From NCBI GenBank assembly GCA_937950385.1, contig CALFEA010000186.1:1-8805 (forward strand): a stretch of DNA of 8,805 nucleotides, written 5' to 3'. Under the pieces are notes generated by a model that was not told where the DNA came from, ran no database searches, and was given only the letters and a program-made list of their open reading frames with translations. The position numbers were made by a program, and so were the translations under genes. Below, piece after piece: positions 1-6,396 of this stretch. The first letter of the stretch is position 1. Every line of letters begins with the position of its first letter. Origin of the DNA: an uncultured Altererythrobacter sp. Its GTDB lineage: Bacteria > Pseudomonadota > Alphaproteobacteria > Sphingomonadales > Sphingomonadaceae.

Positions 1-585
1 AATCGCGCGCGCTTCCTTGGTGAGGCCAGCGCGTTCCTTGCGACTGGTGAGCGAGCCATTCAGCCGCTTGTTCATCACAAAACCGTCTTGCGCCAAGGCA
101 ATTGCGGGCGCGAATAAATCTGCCCAAGGTAGTTTGCCGTGGGCATCATGCGCTTTTGCCGCCAGTGCGATGTTGCCCGGTACGCCGACACTCAATCCTG
201 AGGTAACGCGCAATTCACGGGGCAATCGCTCGCCCTTTTCGTCAAGAAAGCGCGCGCCAGTGGCGCTGGCGGGCGCGGTTTCGCGGCCATCATAGCTTGT
301 GACATCGCCGAGACTATTGGCGTGCATCATAAAGCCGCCGCCGCCAATTCCGGAGGATTGCGGCTCTACTACGGTCAGCGCGAGCATGACCGCTATGGCC
401 GCGTCTGTGGCGCTGCCGCCTTGTGCCAGTATTGCTTCGCCTGCAGCATTGGCGCGCGGATCGGCGCTGGATACGGCGCCTGTGCGTTCAACGGGTGCGG
501 GCGCGCTCGCTACGGGAGCATTGTCATACGAGCATGCGGCCAGAGTGGTTGATATGGCAAGAGTAGCAAAGGTGCGTTTATTCAT
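1..585 (-). CDS. ggt: Gamma-glutamyltranspeptidase (glutathione hydrolase), N-terminal part, runs off the left edge
   Basis: This enzyme cleaves gamma-glutamyl bonds of glutathione and transfers or hydrolyses the glutamyl group, usually in the periplasm. The first 195 codons are visible. The N-terminus (MNKRTF, then a hydrophobic stretch ending LAAC) is a lipoprotein signal with the lipid-accepting Cys at residue 18, so the protein is probably membrane-anchored. Family hallmarks follow: a GGSATDAAIA block, PQSSGIGGGGF at residues 75-85, DGRETAP at 99-105 (the Arg binds the substrate carboxylate in characterised homologues), then GVPG. The autocatalytic Thr and small subunit lie outside the window, so activity cannot be judged. 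The ATG at 585 follows the pyrD stop by 11 bases with only a weak GCGGA ribosome binding site, which suggests co-transcription with pyrD. The family call is firm; completeness is unknown. Confidence 0.9.
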   Translation of the reverse strand, partial: MNKRTFATLAISTTLAACSYDNAPVASAPAPVERTGAVSSADPRANAAGEAILAQGGSATDAAIAVMLALTVVEPQSSGIGGGGFMMHANSLGDVTSYDGRETAPASATGARFLDEKGERLPRELRVTSGLSVGVPGNIALAAKAHDAHGKLPWADLFAPAIALAQDGFVMNKRLNGSLTSRKERAGLTKEARAI

Positions 586-596
586 GGTCCGCAGTG

Positions 597-1649
597 CTAT
601 TCGCTTCCTACTGCCTCTGCAACAGTGGTGAAGCCCTCTTCGCGCATCAAACGGTCGAGGCCAGCCACGATTTTTGCGCCCAGCATCGGCCCTTCATAGA
701 CCATGGCGGAATATAGCTGCACCAGGCTCGCGCCTGCTTTGATCCGTTCCCAAGCATCCTGCGCTGTGCTGATCCCGCCGACCCCGACCAAGGGAATTGC
801 TCCGCCGGTTGCAGCGCGAAAATCGCGCACACGTTGGGTTGCCAAATCGCGCAAGGGTGCCCCCGATAATCCGCCCGTTTCGCTCGCATGATGCGAGCGC
901 AAAGTGGGCCGCGAAATGGTAGTGTTGGAAACGATGAGCGCGCCGAGCTTCTTATCCAACGCAATCCGCGCAATTGCATCAATATCGGCGGGCTCTAAGT
1001 CGGGAGCAACTTTTAAGAATATCGGTGGCGGATTGCCGCTGGCCACTTCGCTGCGCGCGGCGATTACTCCATCGAGCAGATCGGTGAGCGCGCTTTCATC
1101 CTGCAAAGCGCGCAGGCCCGGTGTATTGGGGCTGGAGATATTGACGGCAAGATAGCTGGCGAGCGGCGCCATAATCCGGGTCATTGTTGCATAATCGGCC
1201 GTGCGATCCGCTGCATCCTTATTCGCGCCCACATTGATGCCAACAATGCCGCCATTGCCTGCGCGTTTCTTGAGCCGCGCCAAGGCTGCATCTGCCCCGC
1301 CATTGTTGAAGCCCATACGGTTGATCACCGCGCGGTCTTCTACCAAGCGGAACAATCGCGGTTTGGGATTGCCCGCTTGCGGTAAAGGCGTAATCGAGCC
1401 GACCTCGGTAAAGCCAAACCCCATAACCAGCAGGGCATCGGGCACTTCTGCATCCTTGTCAAAGCCCGCTGCAACGCCGACCGGATTGGGGAAATGCAGC
1501 CCAGCAATTTCAGTCGCTAAAGCGCCGCTTTGCGGTGGTTTGCGCGCGGAGCCAGTGCGGGGCAAGGCTTTTAGACCGGCTAACGCAAGGCGGTGTCCGG
1601 TTTCGGGATCGAGCGCAAACAGCGCAGGTTTAATCAGATTGAAAAGCAT
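597..1649 (-). CDS. pyrD: Dihydroorotate dehydrogenase (quinone), class 2
   Basis: PyrD oxidises dihydroorotate to orotate in de novo pyrimidine synthesis, using FMN and passing electrons to the quinone pool. The 350-residue length fits class 2 (E. coli has 336). The N-terminus (LFNLIKPALFALDPETGHRL) matches the amphipathic membrane-docking helices typical of this class. Core motifs are AAGFDKDAEV (about 60-69), EVGSITP (82-88), NRMGFNNGG (110-118) and NISSPNTPGLR (170-180), where Ser173 corresponds to the catalytic base Ser175 of E. coli. Next come KVAPDL, VSNTT, ETGGLSG, VGVGGI and GASLVQLYSAMVYEGP, the FMN phosphate-binding end. No good ribosome binding site precedes the ATG, but the start fits the family N-terminus. 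A gamma-glutamyltranspeptidase gene follows 11 bases downstream. Two inverted repeats in the upstream region (1695-1779) may affect its transcription. Confidence 0.97.
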   Translation of the reverse strand: MLFNLIKPALFALDPETGHRLALAGLKALPRTGSARKPPQSGALATEIAGLHFPNPVGVAAGFDKDAEVPDALLVMGFGFTEVGSITPLPQAGNPKPRLFRLVEDRAVINRMGFNNGGADAALARLKKRAGNGGIVGINVGANKDAADRTADYATMTRIMAPLASYLAVNISSPNTPGLRALQDESALTDLLDGVIAARSEVASGNPPPIFLKVAPDLEPADIDAIARIALDKKLGALIVSNTTISRPTLRSHHASETGGLSGAPLRDLATQRVRDFRAATGGAIPLVGVGGISTAQDAWERIKAGASLVQLYSAMVYEGPMLGAKIVAGLDRLMREEGFTTVAEAVGSE

Positions 1650-1694
1650 ATTTGCGCGCTATGGCAAACAGACGTGCGGCTGTCGACCAACGGT

Positions 1695-1724
1695 CAAAAC
1701 TGCCTCCAAAAAACGGCAGTTTTG
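1695..1724. promoter_or_regulatory. Perfect 10-bp inverted repeat upstream of pyrD
   Basis: CAAAACTGCC (1695-1704) and GGCAGTTTTG (1715-1724) are exact reverse complements separated by 10 bases (TCCAAAAAAC). It lies 46 bases upstream of the pyrD start codon. In RNA it would form a stable hairpin in either direction, each followed by a short U run, so it could be a weak bidirectional terminator, a leader hairpin of pyrD, or a protein-binding dyad. The repeat is seen directly; the role is inference. Confidence 0.45.
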
Positions 1725-1779
1725 TATGTTTGCGACAGCGAGGGGTGCACAAAACGCATGGCTTGTCGTTTGCATACAA
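1722..1779. promoter_or_regulatory. Interrupted inverted repeat with -10-like boxes facing outward (possible divergent promoter)
   Basis: TTGTATG (1722-1728) mirrors CATACAA (1773-1779), and CGACA (1733-1737) mirrors TGTCG (1764-1768). Each pair is separated by the same four bases, TTTG, so the half-sites are arranged symmetrically. The outer arms contain -10-like hexamers pointing away from each other: TACAAT on the plus strand (1775-1780, 5 of 6 to consensus) towards the candidate small RNA, and TACAAA on the minus strand (1726-1721) towards pyrD. No good -35 box is seen at normal spacing for either, so the promoter reading is weak. It may instead be a regulator site. Confidence 0.3.
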
Positions 1780-1786
1780 TCCAAAC

Positions 1787-1894
1787 CGCGGCGAATCACC
1801 TAATTCCCTTCTTGCGACCCGAAGGGCTCGGAGCAGCGATGTGAAGAGTTCCTCAACTTTCAAGGGCGGTTCTTAACGGGGCCGCCCTTTTTTT
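1787..1894 (+). ncRNA. Candidate small RNA upstream of the AraC-type regulators
   Basis: A strong plus-strand terminator ends this stretch, but no recognisable protein gene precedes it, since pyrD is on the other strand. Three hairpins can be drawn in order. The first is CCCTTC (1806-1811) with GAAGGG (1821-1826). The second is AGAGTT (1845-1850) with AACTTT (1855-1860), which has one G-U pair and a CCTC loop. The third is the terminator stem (1862-1869 with 1882-1889). The 5' end is a guess, placed 7 bases after the -10-like TACAAT at 1775-1780. The C/U-rich loop could pair with ribosome binding sites, as known in several alphaproteobacterial small RNAs. No match to tmRNA, SRP RNA or 6S RNA was recognised. 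It could also be a leader or an unrelated terminator. Confidence 0.35.
1862..1894 (+). terminator. Rho-independent terminator, plus strand
   Basis: AAGGGCGG (1862-1869) pairs perfectly with CCGCCCTT (1882-1889) around a 12-base loop, and a run of seven T (1888-1894) begins at the end of the stem. The reverse direction lacks a T run, so it acts on plus-strand transcripts only. It stands 61 bases ahead of the first AraC-type gene and insulates that gene from anything transcribed upstream. Confidence 0.8.
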
Positions 1895-1911
1895 GTTGCA
1901 CTTCGCGTCCA

Positions 1912-1930
1912 GTCGGGCTCAAATACCGAC
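1912..1930. promoter_or_regulatory. Short inverted repeat ahead of the first AraC-type gene
   Basis: GTCGG (1912-1916) and CCGAC (1926-1930) form a perfect 5-bp inverted repeat with a 9-base AT-rich spacer, 24 bases upstream of the ATG at 1955. The position suits an operator, possibly autoregulatory, but arms this short arise easily by chance. Confidence 0.15.
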
Positions 1931-1944
1931 GAAGAGCGCAGCTT

Positions 1945-1949
1945 GAGGG
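1945..1949 (+). promoter_or_regulatory. Ribosome binding site deciding the first AraC-type start
   Basis: GAGGG lies 5 bases before the ATG at 1955. A TTG four codons further upstream (1943) overlaps this site and has no ribosome binding site of its own, so the ATG is preferred. Confidence 0.6.
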
Positions 1950-1954
1950 TCGCA

Positions 1955-2875
1955 ATGGTGGAAACAGGGGATACCCGGGCTAAGGCCGCGGGGCGTTTTG
2001 CGGGGCAGCCGTTTGAGCTGACGCCGCAATCGTTCTTCAATATCGACTATATTGCCCCGCCAGCCCGGGTTAGCGATTACGTCACCACCCTCTATCATTT
2101 CCGCTGCGACGAGGCGGTTATTCGCGACATTCAACCAGCGTCAGTGGGGCACTTGGCGATTTTCCCGCATGGTAAGGGCGAAATGCAATTTCGCGATGGC
2201 CGCGTTGATCCCAGCCATGAGACAAATTTGCTCACGCCTTTTTCGGTGGCGGCGCCCTTTGTTGTCCAAGGGCCCTTTCATGCGATTGGCGCAGTTCTGT
2301 CGCCCTATGGCTGGGCCGCGTTGACGGGTTTGGATGCATCACAATTCGGCAATCGCTTTGTCAAAGCATCGCAATGGCTTGACCCTGTGGTTGATGATTT
2401 GGGCGCTCAATTGTGCGCGCAATATCGCGCGGGCGATCTGTCGGGAGAGGATTGCGCGCTGGCTTTGGGTGATTTCATTGCCGACAATGCCAAAGCAGTG
2501 AACCCGCGCCATGCCGATTTGATTAAGCTAACCAATCAGTGGCTGGGATCATCACTCAACCCCGAATTTGAAGATCTGACCGCTAAGGCTGCCTATAGCG
2601 CCCGGCAAGTTCAGCGGCTGGTTGAACGCTATTTTGGCCTGCCGCCCACGGCTCTTGCGCGCAAATATCGCGCTCTGCGCGCAGCGGCGCTTATGTCCTT
2701 TCCGCAATTGACGCCCGAATTTGAAGCGGAGCTGGGTGAGGCCTTTTATGACCAATCCCATATGATCAAGGAATTGCGCGCTTTTGTTGGGCGCACGCCT
2801 GCGCGATTGTCTGATGATGAAGCGCCATTTTTGAGCGAAATGCTTGACCTCACCAATTTCCGCGAACTGGGTTAG
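1955..2875 (+). CDS. AraC-family transcriptional regulator (first of a tandem pair)
   Basis: This is a predicted cytoplasmic DNA-binding regulator of 306 residues. The C-terminal third has the AraC pattern: a first helix-turn-helix with SARQVQRLVERYFG from residue 215, then YDQSHMIKELRAF (from 265) and GRTPARL in the second. The N-terminal two thirds (about 1-195) resemble the sensor region seen in other AraC-like proteins of sphingomonads, including FPHGKGEMQFRDG and an SPYGWAALTG segment, but no ligand-binding residues are recognisable. A paralogue follows 10 bases downstream and shares SARQVQRLV, RYFG, DQSH and GRTP, so the two probably arose by duplication and are co-transcribed. The target genes are unknown; the DUF885 gene downstream is one possibility. 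The ATG is chosen because GAGGG precedes it. Confidence 0.88.
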   Translation: MVETGDTRAKAAGRFAGQPFELTPQSFFNIDYIAPPARVSDYVTTLYHFRCDEAVIRDIQPASVGHLAIFPHGKGEMQFRDGRVDPSHETNLLTPFSVAAPFVVQGPFHAIGAVLSPYGWAALTGLDASQFGNRFVKASQWLDPVVDDLGAQLCAQYRAGDLSGEDCALALGDFIADNAKAVNPRHADLIKLTNQWLGSSLNPEFEDLTAKAAYSARQVQRLVERYFGLPPTALARKYRALRAAALMSFPQLTPEFEAELGEAFYDQSHMIKELRAFVGRTPARLSDDEAPFLSEMLDLTNFRELG

Positions 2876-2885
2876 AGCGCGGCAG

Positions 2886-3836
2886 ATGAACCGTGATGAT
2901 GCATCCAAGCAGGCTGAGCAAAATGCCAAGCGCGAACGCATCTTTACGTTTCTAACCGGGCCCGATTTTGTGCCCGATGAATGCATCAGATCGGCCTATC
3001 ATTCCTATATTGGCGATGCGTTTGTCAGTGATACAATGCCAGCGGTTGGAGGGCAGTTTTGCCTTCGGACAGCGGGCCAATCCACTCTCCATTACCCAGA
3101 TGGCACGACCACAGGGGCAAAGGCGCGTGAATGCTATTTTATCGCGCCCACGACCATGGCGAGCGAAGCCCATTTAAGCGGCCCGGGCGAGCTATTTGGA
3201 TTGGGCCTGAGCGAGCTTGGCTGGGCAGAATTGACTGGGCTACGGGTGGATAAGGTTAAAAACACGATCATTCCAGCCGCGCAGATTTTTGGCGCGGATG
3301 CCGATGAATTTTCGCAAAGCATTTTGGACGATTTGCAAGCGGGCGCATTAACTCCGGCGCAAATTGCTACAGCAATGCAGGAGTTTTTGGCCGCGCGCCG
3401 CAAACCGCTCGATGATAAGCGCAAGCGATTGATCCAGGTCACACGGGCTTGGGCGACCGATACGATGCAGCCCAATGTGCAAGAATTGTATGACGCATTG
3501 CCGGTTTCCGCTCGTCAGGTGCAGCGCTTGGTCCAGCGGTATTTTGGCCAATCCCCGGTTCAAGTCGCCAAGAGAATGCGCGCGGCTTTCACTGCATCTG
3601 TGATGAGCCATGATGCCGTAACGGCGGAAACGGATGCGGAGATTGGCGAAAGCTATACTGATCAATCGCATCTGATCCGTGATGTGAAGAGGACCACGGG
3701 ACGCACTCCTTCTAAGATTGGCAAAAAGTCGCAATCGCTGCTTTCCGACATTCTCAATCCCGACGGTTTCTTGCATGATGATGCGCATACGAAAAAGCTG
3801 CCGGGCGGCAAAAGCGCGTCTGAAACTGATGATTAA
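2886..3836 (+). CDS. AraC-family transcriptional regulator (second of a tandem pair)
   Basis: The 316-residue protein has the same layout as its upstream neighbour. The AraC DNA-binding part contains SARQVQRLVQRYFG from residue 208 and YTDQSHLIRDVKR from 257, followed by GRTPSKIGK. The N-terminal part has LGLSELGWAELTGL, matching the SPYGWAALTGL region of the first protein, while most other positions have diverged, so they may sense different signals. It differs by a charged, Lys-rich start (DDASKQAEQNAKRER) and a polar tail after the DNA-binding region. The ATG at 2886 is chosen because it follows the neighbour's stop by 10 bases; a longer reading from TTG at 2844 would overlap that gene. 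The ribosome binding site is weak (GGCAG), so translation may depend on the upstream gene. Ligand and targets are unknown. Confidence 0.86.
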   Translation: MNRDDASKQAEQNAKRERIFTFLTGPDFVPDECIRSAYHSYIGDAFVSDTMPAVGGQFCLRTAGQSTLHYPDGTTTGAKARECYFIAPTTMASEAHLSGPGELFGLGLSELGWAELTGLRVDKVKNTIIPAAQIFGADADEFSQSILDDLQAGALTPAQIATAMQEFLAARRKPLDDKRKRLIQVTRAWATDTMQPNVQELYDALPVSARQVQRLVQRYFGQSPVQVAKRMRAAFTASVMSHDAVTAETDAEIGESYTDQSHLIRDVKRTTGRTPSKIGKKSQSLLSDILNPDGFLHDDAHTKKLPGGKSASETDD

Positions 3837-3839
3837 ATC

Positions 3840-3861
3840 GGCGGATTAGGTGGCGGATTAG
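3840..3861 (+). repeat. Two direct copies of a 10-base unit after the second AraC-type gene
   Basis: GGCGGATTAG occurs at 3840-3849 and again at 3852-3861, a 12-base period, just after the stop codon. It may be a small local duplication or paired protein sites ahead of the DUF885 gene. The rest of the 103-base gap shows a TTGACC (3881-3886) but no matching -10 box at normal spacing. Confidence 0.4.
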
Positions 3862-3925
3862 TTTTTGCCTTTGGGCGTTTTTGACCTATTACGCATCCCA
3901 TATTCTTGCGCAGTTTTCGGCAATC

Positions 3926-3931
3926 AAAAGG
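3926..3931 (+). promoter_or_regulatory. Ribosome binding site deciding the DUF885 gene start
   Basis: AAAAGG lies 8 bases before the ATG at 3940 and only 2 bases before an in-frame ATG at 3934, which favours the second ATG. The residues then read directly into a lipoprotein signal. Confidence 0.5.
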
Positions 3932-3939
3932 TAATGATC

Positions 3940-5775
3940 ATGCGTCTTTCCGCTCTTCCGCTTGTTTCTGTTTTGGCTCTTGCTGCGGCAAGCTGTGCTG
4001 CGCCTGAAAGCGCAAATGTCGCCAGTGCCTCTGCGCAGAGTGCACAGGCCGCGCCCGCCTTGCCCAAGCCAGTTCCAGCGCCCGCACCGACGATGTCGCA
4101 ATTCTTTGAGCAATATGACGCAGCCCAACTCGCCATGTCACCTCAAGGCAAAGCCTATCGCGGTATTCGTGATGCGGATTACGGCAAATGGGGCGATTAC
4201 ACCGATGCTGGCGCAGTGGCGGATGAGCAATTGCTGCAAAACACGGCTCTAGAAATGCGCGGCATTTATGACCGCGTGCCAATGTCCGCCGATGATACGC
4301 TGTCATTCCGCCTGTTTAACGCGATGGCAGAGCGCAGCGCGCTGAGGCATGAATTCCGCAAGAATGTTTATCTGTTCAACCAAATGCGCGGAGCCCATAG
4401 CGGCCTGCCAGCGTTCTTGATCAATATTCATAAGGTTGAAAATGCCGATCATGCGATTGCATATGTAGAACGCATCAATGGGCTTGGCGCAGTGCTCGAC
4501 ACGCTCACCGCCGAGGCGAAAGACCGTGCAGCAAATGGCGTGATGCCGCCCAAATGGGTCTATCCTTATGTCATTTCCGACATTGAGAATTTGCTGAATG
4601 CAGGCGATGACAATGCTGTGCTGGAAGATTTCCGCAGCAAGGTCGATGCGCTTGATTTGGCCTCTGATGACAGCGAAGGCTTGAAGGAAGATGGGCTCAA
4701 TGCGTGGAACCAATCAGCTGCGCCCGCTTATCAGCGCTTGCTTGCCGAGATGAAGCGCCAAGAAGCCATCGCGCCTACCGACGACGGTGTGTGGCGGCTG
4801 CCTGAAGGCGGGGCCTACTACAAAGCGCTGCTTGCCAACTACACCACCACCGATCTTACCGCTGATGAGATTCACAATATCGGCCTGCGCGAAGTTGAGC
4901 GCATTCACGGCGAAATGCGGCAGATTATGGCGCAGGTTGGCTTTGAAGGGACTTTGCAGGAATTCTTCCAATTTACCCGCAATGATGACCGTTTCTTCTA
5001 CACCACGCGCGAGGAATATCTCGCCGATGCCAATGCGGTATTGCGCAAGATGGAAGCCAAATTGCCTGAATATTTTGGCCGTTTGCCCAAAGCGCCCATG
5101 GTGATCAAACCGGTCGAGGCATTCCGCGAGAAAAGCGCTGGCAAAGCATTTTATCAAAGCCCCGCGCCCGATGGTTCGCGCCCTGGCACTTATTATGTGA
5201 ACCTCTATAATCTGCGCGATATGAGCAAGAATGAGCTTGAGGCTTTGGCCTATCATGAAGGCTCACCCGGCCATCATTTGCAGCGCGCATTGCAAACCGA
5301 AATGGGCGATCTGCCGCCTTTCCGCCGATTTGGCGGTGTTACGGCTTACACCGAGGGATGGGGGCTGTATTCAGAGGAATTGCCCAAGGAAATGGGCTTT
5401 TATACCGATCCTTATTCCGACTTTGGCCGGCTGGGTATGGAGCTATGGCGTGCTTGCCGTTTGGTTGTCGATACGGGCCTCCATGACAAACGCTGGAGCC
5501 GTGAAAAAGCGATTGGCTATCTCACCGAAAACACGCCCAATCCTGATGGCGACATTCGCAAGGCGATTGAGCGCTATATCGTCTATCCGGGCCAAGCGAC
5601 CGCCTATATGATTGGCAAGCTGAAGATCATGGAATTGCGCACCAATGCCCGCGAAGAATTGGGTGAGAAATTCGATATTCGCGGCTTCCACGATACGGTT
5701 TTGGCCAGCGGGCCCGTTCCGCTTGATATTTTGGAAGAGAATATTGAAGCGTGGGTGGTGGCTGAGAAGAAATAG
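3940..5775 (+). CDS. DUF885 family lipoprotein, putative metallohydrolase
   Basis: The protein has 611 residues. It begins with a short basic start (MRLS), a hydrophobic segment and LAAASC, a plausible lipobox with Cys at 18, followed by an Ala/Pro/Ser-rich linker (about 20-50). It is therefore probably an envelope lipoprotein. The rest matches the DUF885 family: YHEGSPGHHLQ places HEGxPGHH at 439-446, and TEGWGLYSEEL covers 471-481. Both patterns resemble zinc metallopeptidase active sites (His-Glu and a later Glu), so peptidase or other hydrolase activity is likely, but the substrate is not known from sequence. Length is normal for the family and no frameshift is seen. It stands 103 bases after the second AraC-type regulator and may be its target or simply a neighbour. 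After its TAG stop the same frame stays open for 36 more codons. Confidence 0.9.
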   Translation: MRLSALPLVSVLALAAASCAAPESANVASASAQSAQAAPALPKPVPAPAPTMSQFFEQYDAAQLAMSPQGKAYRGIRDADYGKWGDYTDAGAVADEQLLQNTALEMRGIYDRVPMSADDTLSFRLFNAMAERSALRHEFRKNVYLFNQMRGAHSGLPAFLINIHKVENADHAIAYVERINGLGAVLDTLTAEAKDRAANGVMPPKWVYPYVISDIENLLNAGDDNAVLEDFRSKVDALDLASDDSEGLKEDGLNAWNQSAAPAYQRLLAEMKRQEAIAPTDDGVWRLPEGGAYYKALLANYTTTDLTADEIHNIGLREVERIHGEMRQIMAQVGFEGTLQEFFQFTRNDDRFFYTTREEYLADANAVLRKMEAKLPEYFGRLPKAPMVIKPVEAFREKSAGKAFYQSPAPDGSRPGTYYVNLYNLRDMSKNELEALAYHEGSPGHHLQRALQTEMGDLPPFRRFGGVTAYTEGWGLYSEELPKEMGFYTDPYSDFGRLGMELWRACRLVVDTGLHDKRWSREKAIGYLTENTPNPDGDIRKAIERYIVYPGQATAYMIGKLKIMELRTNAREELGEKFDIRGFHDTVLASGPVPLDILEENIEAWVVAEKK

Positions 5776-5838
5776 CAGCCTCATACCTCTCTGACCGCAA
5801 GCGCGAACGCGCGCCCGAGCCAAAGCGAGGATAGCCAA

Positions 5839-5886
5839 GTGAGTGGATACGAACGCCGGCGCTTGAGGCCACACAAGAAACGCTAA
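5839..5886 (+). CDS. Possible 15-residue basic peptide
   Basis: A GTG at 5839 is preceded by GAGGA (5827-5831) at a 7-base spacing and opens a 15-codon frame ending in TAA: MSGYERRRLRPHKKR. Eight of the 15 residues are Arg, Lys or His. It is in frame with the upstream DUF885 gene and could equally be a readthrough tail or noise. Nothing recognisable is encoded. The location between the DUF885 stop and the SUF regulator would suit a leader peptide, but no attenuator hairpin with a T run follows. Confidence 0.2.
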   Translation: MSGYERRRLRPHKKR

Positions 5887-5950
5887 CGACTCGCAACAAG
5901 GCTTTAGGCGTTGAAATGCGTTTCGTGCGCTCTTAGGTGAAATCGGAACG

Positions 5951-5963
5951 AATCAGTCTGATT
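5951..5963. promoter_or_regulatory. 13-bp palindrome ahead of the SUF regulator (candidate operator)
   Basis: AATCAG-T-CTGATT is a perfect inverted repeat with 6-base arms, ending 13 bases before the ATG of the Rrf2-family gene. Such regulators commonly bind and repress their own promoters, so an autoregulatory site is plausible. Its sequence was not matched to a known IscR motif, and no clear -35/-10 pair is seen nearby. Confidence 0.4.
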
Positions 5964-5976
5964 TAGGTTTTGCTCT

Positions 5977-6396
5977 ATGCGCTTGTCCAATTTAGCCGAT
6001 TATGCCGTGGTCACCATGTGCCAAGCTGCGCGTCATTGCGGCGGCGGCAAAGTGTCGGCTGCAGAGCTCGCAAGTGAAAGCGGATTGCCCGCTCCCACGG
6101 TGCAAAAAGTCGTCAGCAAATTGACGAGCGCTGGCCTCTTGCGATCATCGCGCGGGGCAGGCGGCGGATTGCAATTGGCGCGTCCGGCTGCCGCTATCAG
6201 CCTTGCCGATATTGTCGAGGCCGTCGAAGGCCCGATCGCGCTCACCGCCTGTGTCGAAGGCGAGGATTGCGCAGTCCATGAAAAATGCAGCGTCAAACCC
6301 CATTGGCCAATCGTCAACAGCGCCCTTCGCGGCGCGCTGGCAGAAATCCCGCTCACGCGGCTCGCCCAAATCCCTCAAGTGAAAGAAGTAGCATGA
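5977..6396 (+). CDS. SUF system Fe-S cluster assembly regulator (Rrf2 family, IscR-like)
   Basis: This is a small DNA-binding protein of 139 residues. The start [11 protein letters not shown] and a winged helix-turn-helix (recognition region about 36-50, wing with [12 protein letters not shown] at 59-70) are typical of Rrf2 regulators. Cys92, Cys98 and Cys104 have the C-x5-C-x5-C spacing that binds a [2Fe-2S] cluster in IscR; a His (101 or 109) could be the fourth ligand. This suggests it senses Fe-S status and adjusts SUF expression. Its TGA overlaps the sufB ATG (ATGA at 6393-6396), which ties the two into one operon. It most resembles the regulators annotated as SUF-system regulators in Gram-negative bacteria. 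A palindrome at 5951-5963 may be its own operator. Whether it represses or activates cannot be read from the sequence. Confidence 0.92.
   Translation: MRLSNLADYAVVTMCQAARHCGGGKVSAAELASESGLPAPTVQKVVSKLTSAGLLRSSRGAGGGLQLARPAAAISLADIVEAVEGPIALTACVEGEDCAVHEKCSVKPHWPIVNSALRGALAEIPLTRLAQIPQVKEVA

Noticed and set aside
1630..1863. 77-codon minus-strand open frame overlapping the pyrD start
   Set aside because: It overlaps pyrD and the hairpins in the upstream region and shows no recognisable domain, so it looks like chance.
1652..1876. 74-codon plus-strand open frame between pyrD and the terminator
   Set aside because: It has no ribosome binding site, an Arg/Ser-rich composition with no recognisable domain, and its stop lies inside the terminator loop. 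A non-coding transcript fits better.
1787..1894. Possible SRP RNA, tmRNA or 6S RNA
   Set aside because: The GGAGCAG string recalls the SRP core, but the partner strand and tetraloop are missing. No tmRNA tag frame and no long 6S-type bulged stem were found.
3862..3882. Terminator after the second AraC-type gene
   Set aside because: The only stem is GCC/GGC, 3 bp, before a short T run, which is too weak to support.
3881..3906. Sigma-70 promoter for the DUF885 gene (TTGACC with TATTCT)
   Set aside because: The spacing is 14 bases, too short for a normal promoter, and no better -10 box lies at 16-18 bases.
3865..3939. Longer start for the DUF885 gene
   Set aside because: It would place 25 extra residues before a clear lipoprotein signal, and the only good ribosome binding site is at 3926-3931, serving the ATG at 3940.
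5797..5814. GCGCG-AA-CGCGC hairpin after the DUF885 gene as a terminator
   Set aside because: There is no T run and the loop is too short; it looks like GC-rich chance symmetry.
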